Assembly: GCF_954871325.1 (NCBI RefSeq)
Contig: NC_088776.1
Span: forward strand, 43,046,569-43,110,568
From: Gordionus sp. m RMFG-2023
Taxonomy: Eukaryota > Nematomorpha > Gordioida > Chordodea > Parachordodidae
DNA length: 64,000 nt
Reading direction: 5' to 3'
Made by a program: the position numbers and the translations under genes. The notes beneath the pieces were generated by a model. That model was not told where the DNA came from. It worked only from the letters and a program-made list of their open reading frames with translations, and did not search any database. How positions within the stretch are numbered: position 1 is the first letter of the stretch; the number at the start of each line of letters is the position of its first letter. Positions 56,175-64,000 of the stretch are shown here, in pieces.

Positions 56175-57157
56175 CTGAAAAATTCTTTAATATAATATAT
56201 GAACCAAAAAAATGCAAAAATGCGCTTTAGGAGCTTGAAATTTTTCATTGACTGGAATGATAATTATATTTTAAATTTAGTCATTTAATCTTTTGTGATA
56301 AATTACTATTTTTGAATGGAATTACATATTTTAAAAAATATAGACATATTTTAATAATTAACGAAGGTTTTGAATAAAAATTGAGTGTTTATGAATATAT
56401 TTTAAATTAAAATTTTTAAAAAGCTAAAAAAATCAGAGTGGTAGTGTATCAATGAAGTTTGGTGGTATATTAAACCTAGCTCTTATCTCTCTCTCTATGA
56501 TTGCAACCCTATTTCTTTTCCTTAACGCTCAAGAAATTGGCACCCCTACTCTTTTACTCCAAAAGATTAGTTTAAAAAAAATATATAATCCCACCCCTAA
56601 TCCTCGGCTACTTGCCATTGCTTCTACCTAGTTTAGGTGGAATTAAGCAAAACTATTGAGTAATTTTTCAATTAGGACTTGCAATTTCCGCCCGAGCTCG
56701 AGGTCCGATAGCGATTCTTTTTAGATTTAATAGTATCCCGTCAAATTTTAAAAAATGCTTATAGGGAAGAAATCTCAAACTCAATATTATTTTATTTACC
56801 ATTTTAATGTTGTTATGCATTTAAATATTCAACAATAACTTTGATAGTTTATTGATGTTTTAGGCGTATTTCAATATATAATATGAAAATGGATAATAAA
56901 TATTTCCACCTACAATTTTTTAAGCTGTTCTTATTTTTTAAATTCATTTTATAATTGTGGTATTCAATCAGACAAAAAAGAATAGGAAGAAATAAATAAT
57001 ATTATTGCGGCCAAAAGCCGATCTTATTTTTTATTGACGAAATTAGTGCCAGTTTGGCCCTGCAGTACTCTAGCTAAAATAAGGTCTTGTTTTGATCAAG
57101 AATCAGAAAAATCCCATGTATAATTTAATTTACGGACAATATTTCAACTTTATGTGG
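56175..57157. other. UTP25 intron sequence without visible content
   Basis: Part of the 4.8-kb intron 56,175-60,934. I see no exon or element, though a small missing UTP25 exon could lie anywhere in this intron. Confidence 0.4.
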
Positions 57158-57165
57158 ATTTTTTT

Positions 57166-57552
57166 CAGGGCTGTGCCGATATTAAAAACCTATTTATAAC
57201 TGAGTTGGTACCAAATGGGCAGATAATTTTTTATAAACATCTTGTAATGTCGATATAACATTACAACTTGTTATAAAACAAAATTATAAGTAGCCGTCAG
57301 AATTGACCTATCAAAACTGGTTATGATGAACAAAAATTGTTAAAAACCGAACCAAAACATAGACTCATTTCATTTGCCGATGCTGGCTTTTCCTTAATAT
57401 ATTTTTGTTTGATAAATAATTTTAAAGTTTTATAAACATTCTAAGATGATTATTATGCATTAAAAATTTACTGCCCATTAGTGGCAATTCTGATATATGC
57501 ATATTTATGTCCATATCATTTTAATGTCAGCAAATACATCGGCGCAGCCCTA
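57166..57552. mobile_element. hAT-like MITE in a UTP25 intron
   Basis: 387 bp; ends CAGGGCTGTGCCGATATT and inverted TAGGGCTGCGCCGATGTA. Flanks ATTTTTTT (57,158-57,165) and ATTTTTGT (57,553-57,560) agree at 7 of 8. No coding content. Confidence 0.75.
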
Positions 57553-57560
57553 ATTTTTGT

Positions 57561-58239
57561 CCAAGGATTTTGTATTCTCTCTCCCTGCGATGTTTTTTCC
57601 TAGGATTTTTTTTCACTTCCTATCATCATCTTAAATTAAATAATCCTAGCCCTTACCCGGTAAATGCGAGAAGATATTTAAGATTTAAAGATCCATAGAA
57701 TTGTCATATTAAACTTTTTTTAGAAAAAAATTTCTAGGTGATTTTTCTGTTTACCTAAAATAAAATAATCGCCCAGAATACAAAAGTAAGATATTAAATT
57801 TGTATTACATGTGTAATGCTTGATTTAATCCCATCTAAAATCCCGCGAGTACAAGGCTCCATTATCATAACCTTCCCTTCATGATCTTGTAAATATAAAA
57901 TAAATTTGAAGAATGATATTTAATATTTGGCATGTTATAAATGGGGTTATATTAATAATAGGTAATCAATTTATTTAAATTGTAGAAAATTTTTTTTTTA
58001 AGTATAAATCATTTAAATACTTTTATGTTTTGAAATTATATTGTTATTTCTTGTTAATTCCCTAAATATAATATTTTATTAAATATATATTATAATAGTT
58101 TTATGTATATATAATATATCTTTGTCTAATCCATATTGTTAATATAATTTGATATATTTTGTTATCATATATCTACCAATATTCCAAAAAAAAGAAGCAT
58201 ATTCAAATTAAGTAATTGAATAAATAAATGCTTCCACAA
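57561..58239. other. UTP25 intron sequence without visible content
   Basis: AT-rich intronic sequence; nothing recognised. Confidence 0.4.
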
Positions 58240-60640
58240 TTTTTTTTCGCAGGTCTTCTCGTTTCTCTCTTTTAGTAATCTTCACCTCATATATATACTA
58301 TTCGATGTCTTTGTTCACCCTCGTTATAAATTCGTCTATTAATATTTAATTTGTGGACCTCTTTTTATGGTAACTTTATCAGCTTCATGTCTCTCTCATT
58401 CTACTATCTCTGTACCGTATTCCCTACAATACAAATTTTGCAATCACTTTTCTAAAAGTTGTTTTCAATACTTCTCTGCACTTGATGTACTCGTACACCC
58501 AGGCTATGGCTCATTTTGTTCTTCATAATATTTCGACTACGACAATCCATTAACTCATCCATCACCATATTCCTTTTTTTATCCCTTATGTTGTTCACTC
58601 CTTTATCTTATCATACACCCCCCATTTATCGATTCTTGAGTTCTACCCCATTTTGCTTCCATGCCAATCTTTTGTTTATTCGTACTCTAACGTTTCCTTT
58701 TCTCCTCTATTCTCTCATTTCCTTCTCTCTTTTATTTTGGTTGCGATGCTTAGTTTTGTTTATGTGTGATTACTTTATAATACTATATATATCTTGCTTA
58801 TGTTTGATTAATAATAGTATATGTTTTGTGATAAGTATTGAATTGTTATTTTTTGTAAAATGTTTATTTTCATTATAATATATTATAATATGAATTTGAA
58901 TAACAGAAAATTATATCATTATTTTGAAAAAATAAAATTGAGAAAATTCTATTACTACAAAAAATACAATACAAAAGATTTCTATATTTCCATAATTATT
59001 AAAAAAGACACTTAAAAATGGCGCAGTCGATAAAAAGTTCAAACTTGTGTTACAAAGATTGGTACGACTTATTTAAAGAATTTAAAAACACACAACCATA
59101 GTTAACATCATCACAAGAAAAATCCCTGTTATTACAACAATAGGATGTGATACTAATAAAATATTGGTAAGTTTATGCGCACCAGATAGTCCAGGAAATA
59201 AAGAGGTATTAGAAATACATAACATTTTACTCAAAATTTTTCATCCTACCCCTAATATAAATGTAGAAAGATATAATTTTTATCAATATAATAAAAAAAA
59301 TGAGGAAAAATTAATAGACTATATACAAAATCTTCGAAAATTAGCAACGACTTGTGAATTTGAGGACAGATAAATTTATATTAGGAATAAAAAATCCTAA
59401 AATTTTACAAAGATTATTATCTGAAGATGATATAGACATAAATAAAGCTATTCAAATAGCTACTGTTTTTTGCAATATATATGTTTTGTTTATGTGTGTT
59501 TAGTATTAAAATATTGTATGTTTTCTATGTGTGTTTAAAATTACAATATTGTTTATACTGTTTAATATAATTTAGGTTACATGTGCAGATGATCATGAGA
59601 ATTATTTATATAAAATATTATGCTAGCGAAAACATAACTTAAAAATTATATATAATTGTGAAGAAAATAAATTATTTCAAATTTATGATAAAATATCAAT
59701 AAAATTCTGATTTTTCCTTTACCATGTTCTGTGTAATTTTATACATCCCTTCTTATCAACTCTTATATTCGGCAACTCTTAATCTTTTTCTACTCTTCCG
59801 TTCCCTTGCCTCCCTTCCCCATTCCATTGCTCATTCCTTTAACTTCCTTTCCTTTTTTTTCCAATTCAAAAATGTCAATATTCGAGCCATTCTTCTATGA
59901 ATACTCCTATCATTGGAAAATTCTGGCTACGCCACAGGGTAGTAGGAATGTTACTAAGAAGTAGAAGTAGAAGAAAGGAGATTAGGAAGAAGACACAAAC
60001 GGGTACAAAGAGAAAATATCAAATGTTTTAACTGCAATGAAATAGGGCACGTTGCGAGTGAGGGCAGAGGGAATAGATAAAAGAGATGATCCAGGAGAAG
60101 GAAGAAAAACAGGAGGTAGAACTTAAGGTAAAGGCATTACATTAAAGATTAGGAATATTTGTGTAAATAAATTCACTCATTTTATAAATATACATTTTAC
60201 ATATGATATAAGAATAGTGGACAACATATGGGATAAAAAAAGGAATATATGTTGGTTATGGATGAGTTAATGGATTTTCGTAGTCGAAATATTATGAAAG
60301 AAATGAATCATAGCCTAGGTGTATGAGTACATCAAGTGCAGCTAAGTATTGAAAAAATAACAACCTGGAGGAAAGTGATTGCAAAGCTGGAATTTGGGCT
60401 GTAGGGAAAACGATACAGAGATAGTAGAATGAGAGATATGGAGCAAGTGAAATTACCATAAAAAAGGTCCACAAATTAGAGATTAATAAACAAATTTGTA
60501 ACGAGGGTGAACAATAACATCGAAGGAAAACGAGCAAAGGTATAGGGAGAGATCCAAATAAAGGGAGATGCCATATATAGGGGATATATGCTGTGACAAT
60601 TAGTAAAAGAGAGAAACAAGAATACCTTCGAAAAGAAATT
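58240..60640. repeat. inverted repeat, arms about 320-380 bp, around a retroelement fossil
   Basis: About 58,240-58,560 (pyrimidine-rich, e.g. TTTGTTCACCCTCGTT, TCGACTACGACAATCCATTA) is the reverse complement of about 60,255-60,620, with scattered differences. Between the arms lie gag-like remnants. The arms themselves have no motif I can assign. The long hydrophobic frames in both arms (58,516-58,878; 60,657-60,292) are mirror readings of this repeat and not genes. Confidence 0.65.
59015..59480 (+). mobile_element. Ty3/gypsy-like gag fossil
   Basis: A piece of an LTR-retrotransposon gag gene recognised by LLKIFHPTPNINVERYNFYQ and YIQNLRKLATTCEF, typical of Ty3/gypsy gags. TGGCGCAGTCG just upstream (59,019) resembles the primer-binding site used in that group. 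A knuckle-like remnant (FNCNEIGHVAS) lies further on, near 60,030-60,070. No LTRs were identified. Broken, with several breaks, and old. It lies in a UTP25 intron. Confidence 0.65.
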
Positions 60641-60934
60641 GTAAAGCACTCATTCAATCAATTACTTAATTTGAGTTTTAATTTGATTGTTTTTATGGAA
60701 TATGTTATACACGTGATAGGAAAATATCTATATCAAATTATATTAACAATATGGAATAGACAAATAAATGAAAGTTCCAAAATATAACAAATGCTTAATT
60801 ATGTTTAAGCAGGCAGATCAAATTAAGCTAACGTTTAAAAAAAATTCTCCTCTTATATATGCAAATTTTTTGGTGAAGACTATACTTTTTCCCTCCCAAC
60901 CAAAACAACTTTTAATATTGAAAATTATAATTTT

Positions 60935-61110
60935 AGCAAACTTTGACAATAGGCATGAAATAAGGAGTTGATTTGAGGAGAATTGACTCGGCTCAATATA
61001 ATGGTTTGCCTGTAATGCTTGGCCAACCCGTTAAGATACCAATCACGTACGCGGGAAAAATCAGCGTCATGAGCTTTTATGGGTCTTTTATTCATCATTT
61101 TCACCAAATA
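60935..61110 (-). CDS. UTP25: UTP25 internal exon
   Basis: Acceptor AAAAAATAG at 61,111, in phase 0 with the preceding exon, giving NWSHVL-YLVKMMNKRPIKA. HDADFSRVRDWYLNGLAKHY and RQTIILSRVNSPQINSLF match the family's HGTDFSRVRxWxLNxxAKYYRQTLxFS and PQINxLF. The frame closes at 60,925; a donor near CAAA|GTTTGC (60,936) would again be of GTTTG type. The link to the next recognised exon (56,174) is not in phase, so a short exon is probably missing between them. Confidence 0.85.
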
Positions 61111-61419
61111 CTATTTTTTGTGTATGTAATGAATGAAAGTTGGCAAATTAAAGGAGAAAAAAATTTCTCTTTTAAATATCAAACGTTACTTAAACTAATA
61201 TATTCTCATGACTAATTTTCAAAAACTTATCATTTGTATAAGATCCTTATTATTAAAAACGAATGTAACGCAATATATAATTACCATCTACCGTTCAATC
61301 CAATTCACCAAATATTATTTTTAAAAAATATTCAGAATTAAATGCTTTTTATCTAGAGACACATTTTTTTGTATATAGAGATACTGCCAGATATTGGACC
61401 ATTAATTAACTATATTATA

Positions 61420-62190
61420 GACCTATGCGCGAGCCAGCTGCCGATATTTTTGATCACGCCGAAAATGCCGCCGTTTATGAAAATCCCGCTACGCAGGTTT
61501 TCATAACGCGGCGCACAGCCAGCGCATAAATTTTTTAAAAATAATTTTCATATTTTATATATATTCTAATGATTGGTCAATATCTTTGAAGTTGTATAAT
61601 GTCATCAGAGTAAATACAATAGATCTAACAAATGATATGCTAGAATTTGTTAGCAATGATCCATACCCTGATGCCCATCTTCAAATTGGCGATTTAATGA
61701 TAACTTGCAACAATGCCCCAAATAAAATCTCCCAAATAGATGGCACAGCATATTAATTTTGCTCGATTAAAAATTTCGTTACCCGAACCTATAAAAAGGT
61801 TGAATGGTATGAACTTTTCATATATTAACTCCCCTTTAATGGTTATAAATACAGTTTTGTGTGATAAGTATTAGTATCTATTTATAAATTGTAATTTGAC
61901 GGTGCCATCTACCCAGGTTAGCGTATAGAAGCTACTCTTTCTCCTTACATATACAAAAGAGACTCTTGAAAACATTTCAATTGCATATGGCTACAATACT
62001 ATTTTTTATGGAATAGTGATAAATTTTAAAAAATGTGCTTCTCTTTATACAATTTAAATAGATTTATATATGAAAAGATTTGAACAGGGGTTTAAAGGTT
62101 TAAACCAAACCGAATTTATTACAAATAACTTAAACGGATATTTTAACCTGAGCCTAAACCTAAACTGATATTAGTATGATCCCTATGACT
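61420..62190 (+). mobile_element. old, decayed hAT (hAT-3 relative) in a UTP25 intron
   Basis: PSTQVSV near 61,900-61,925 and SPYIYKRDS ... ENISIAYG after it echo the dimerisation domain of hAT-3 (PATQVSVERCFS). The end near 62,100-62,185 has GGTTTAAACCAAACCGAA and CTGAGCCTAAACC motifs and stops at GATCCCTA, comparable with the hAT-3 right end GATCCCTG. The left boundary is uncertain; a G+C-rich patch at 61,430-61,530 (GCGCGAGCCAGCTGCCG) may be a separate terminal fragment. No clear duplication. Confidence 0.55.
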
Positions 62191-62382
62191 ATAAAAAATT
62201 TAATAATTTTTCAAATATAAAAAAATGATGCAGTAAATCTAATATCTTTTTGCCTAGCGTGATAAGAACAAGAATGTTACACTCTGACCATGAGTGATTG
62301 GACAGATCAATTTATAGCTCTGTTTAAAAATGCTTCAACTGTCATCATTTCGAACGAAAAAATATTTTAAAATACTAATTAC

Positions 62383-62512
62383 CAAAACATGGCTCCAATT
62401 TTGCATCATGAATGTGTCCGTCTGTTCCATGATCAGGATTTCGATGGAAGACAAAAAATCTAACGTTTCATCGGCTAATTCCTTATTATAGATATCTTTT
62501 TCATTTATTATG
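62383..62512 (-). CDS. UTP25: UTP25 internal exon
   Basis: Acceptor AAAAAATAG at 62,513, donor GTAATTAG at 62,382. Reads IINEKDIYNKELADE, then TLDFLSSIEILIMEQTDTFM, then MQNWSHVL. The block DFLSSIEIL(I/V)xDQxDxFxMQNWxHVL is a UTP25 hallmark. Phase 2 join to the upstream exon creates Gly (GG+C). The intron downstream (61,111-62,382) contains a decayed hAT. Confidence 0.88.
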
Positions 62513-62570
62513 CTATTTTTTTAAAAAAAAAATAACGTAAAAATAAAAATAATTTATTAGCTAATCTTAC

Positions 62571-62769
62571 CCCTTATTCAAATCTTCCAAATGCTTATTT
62601 GTGACAATCTTTTTGGCACTAGATCCTAATGTCTTAAGACCCAGGGGCGAACATATGATAATGTCAGAAGAGTAGAAGTCGGTATAAAGCTTAAGGCATT
62701 TTTTAGATATGCTGAGTCCTAATTTGAAACAATCATCAACATTGCCGCTAAACAATTCCTTCCTATCCT
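62571..62769 (-). CDS. UTP25: UTP25 internal exon (most upstream one visible)
   Basis: It starts after an acceptor ATTATGTAG (62,770), reads [18 protein letters not shown], then [19 protein letters not shown], and ends KHLEDLNKG before a consensus donor GTAAGATT (62,570). It corresponds to DRIELFNGNxDDxFRLGI...LYSxFYxSDIIxASPLGLR of the family. The short intron that follows is about 58 nt. Upstream exons for the N-terminal half were not recognised in 62,780-64,000. Confidence 0.85.
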
Positions 62770-62946
62770 CTACATAATTTTAAAAATGAGAAATAATAAG
62801 GATTTTAATCATATAATTTCAGCATAATAATGTCAATAAGCAAGAAATTTTTAAATTAACTACTCTCATATTATTGGTCTAAACTGCGCTCGAATAAGCT
62901 TAAATTTTCAGGATTAAATAGGGTATCATTTATTTATATCGGGCTG

Positions 62947-63063
62947 CTTACCCCTAAATTCACAGTTAGCGCGAAGTAAAAAATTTCGGGGAGAAGAATA
63001 TAGAAATATGCATATTTTGTATACTCCGCCGCAAATTCGCGATAACTGTGAATGAGGGGTAAG
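62947..63063. mobile_element. 117-bp MITE with CTTACCCCTAAATTCACAG ends
   Basis: Left CTTACCCCTAAATTCACAGT and right inverted CTTACCCCTCATTCACAGTT; the inner GCGCGAA/TTCGCG also pair. No duplication seen. It may lie in an upstream UTP25 intron. Confidence 0.65.
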
Positions 63064-63317
63064 GGAATCCAAATACCGAATCATAAATCCGATTTTCTTG
63101 TTCAATCCAATACTGATAAAAAAATATATAAAGCAAGAATTGATTCATGGTAGCCCACCCGACGTACAATAAACCGTGTAATTTGAGCTTTAAAGTTTAA
63201 AAATCATCAAAAATGATAATAACCTATAATAATAAAGTAAATTATTTTCTAAGCTTATAAAACTATGTTCATATTGTAAAGAATTACAATTAAAGATTTT
63301 ACTCATCACTGTACATT

Positions 63318-63521
63318 AGTGTTGTTAAATGGCTGAATTTAACTAATTTTTCAAAACGACGAACTGAGATTTTAGCCAGTAAAAAACTCAAGCTTGAAAT
63401 TACCTAGAAAGATTTGTACATCTACTATCAAAATTTCGAGGCGTAGGTTATAATATTTTGGCGAAAATCTTGATTTAGCCGTTTTAAAAATTGGGTAAAT
63501 CAAGCCGTTAAAAACACCACT
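63318..63521. mobile_element. hAT-like MITE (AGTGTTGTTAAATGGC family), copy 2
   Basis: Ends AGTGTTGTTAAATGGCTG and inverted AGTGGTGTTTTTAACGGC, related to 7021-7227. The flanks GTACATT and GTACATC agree at 6 of 7. No coding content. Confidence 0.65.
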
Positions 63522-63527
63522 GTACAT

Positions 63528-64000
63528 CATAAGCGTAGCCAAAGGAGAGGCGTTTCCCTCTTTAAGAAATTAAAGTTTTGGTAATCATTTATTAACAAAT
63601 TGCCCCCCCCCCCCCAATACAATATGTCATTATAAACAATCAATTATTTTATGAGAATGACTAAAATTAAATGTTTAGGGAAAAAATGTATACCAGTTAA
63701 TTTATAATGATGGAGCCTAAAGTTCTCCATTTTATGGTGACCCCCCCCCCCCCCCAAGAATAATGACAACATATGGGATATATTAATTATCTGAATATGA
63801 CATTAAATAGTAGAGTACTAGACTACCAAATAATGCATTGAAATGGGCATTCATTTAAATGAACTGAATAGTCCAAGGCACCATTTTAGTCAGCATCAAT
63901 TACTAGGGGGGGGGGAGTCCCAGCGTCATTGGATTAAAGAAGTCTAGGGGGTTCTGATGGTTGGTAACCATTTTATAAGGGTAATGAATAAAGTATATAA
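63528..64000. other. gene-free stretch with homopolymer C/G runs
   Basis: GCGTAGCCAAAGGAGAGGCG at 63,533 resembles a hAT terminal motif but has no partner. Runs of 13 C (63,603-63,615), 17 C (63,741-63,757) and 11 G (63,906-63,916) stand out. No exon recognised. Confidence 0.5.

Larger units (their letters stand above)
55160..62769 (-). other. UTP25: UTP25 homologue gene, C-terminal half, five visible exons
   Basis: UTP25 (Def in vertebrates) is a nucleolar protein of the small-subunit processome, bound to U3 snoRNP and needed for 18S rRNA maturation. It has a DEAD-helicase-like fold without the usual catalytic motifs. Exons on the minus strand: 62,769-62,571, 62,512-62,383, 61,110-about 60,935, 56,174-55,960 and 55,727-55,160. 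The family order is kept: [66 protein letters not shown]. No stop interrupts them, so the gene is probably live though divergent. The N-terminal half lies beyond the right edge or in exons I cannot see, and one short exon may be hidden in the 4.8-kb intron. Introns hold TEs. Confidence 0.85.

Noticed and set aside
58516-58878. 120-codon hydrophobic ORF, membrane-protein-like
   Set aside because: Pyrimidine-rich sequence in the arm of an inverted repeat always gives Phe/Leu/Ser-rich frames; 60,292-60,657 is its mirror.
62966-63169. Possible upstream UTP25 exon
   Set aside because: The frame overlaps a 117-bp MITE and shows no UTP25 motif.

Overview
This is an AT-rich (by eye about three quarters A+T), repeat-saturated piece of a eukaryotic nuclear genome. 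The spliced, fast-diverging host gene, the tRNA-derived SINEs, the APE-type LINE and the mix of hAT, piggyBac and Helitron-like elements suit an AT-rich invertebrate animal, perhaps a derived or parasitic one. I cannot name the taxon.

Only one host gene is recognisable: the C-terminal half of a UTP25 (Def) homologue, a nucleolar ribosome-biogenesis factor. It lies on the minus strand in five exons between 62,769 and 55,160, and its introns have collected a MITE, a degraded hAT and a Ty3/gypsy gag fossil. Nearly everything else is transposon.

Layout: 0-0.9 kb, a SINE and a Helitron-like 3' end. 0.9-5.9 kb, one hAT copy inserted inverted into another of the same family, making a giant palindrome. 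6.2-10.2 kb, several small TIR elements with clear target duplications. 10.3-14.1 kb, an inverted repeat and a long-unit tandem repeat ending in a Helitron-like hairpin. 14.7-16.4 kb, a ZMYM/DUF4371-type hAT. 17.0-20.6 kb, Helitron-like repeats facing outward around a Ty3/gypsy integrase fossil. 20.8-25.0 kb, a decayed plus-strand LINE beside a LINE with a complete 956-codon ORF on the minus strand. 25.1-40.7 kb, a strongly purine-rich tract without genes, split at 30,477-38,784 by an 8.3-kb foldback transposon. 40.7-51.5 kb, hAT-1 containing hAT-2, which contains both hAT-3 and a piggyBac. 52.6-54.8 kb, more MITEs. 55.2-62.8 kb, UTP25. 62.9-64 kb, MITEs and poly-C runs.

The elements do not work together as a pathway. 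The value of the window is stratigraphic: perfect 8-bp duplications, a TTAA pair and internal empty sites give an unusually clear order of insertions. The foldback element, with ACGCGTCCC repeat arms and one foreign insertion per arm, is the most likely undescribed element. I saw no operon-like or defence-like system.
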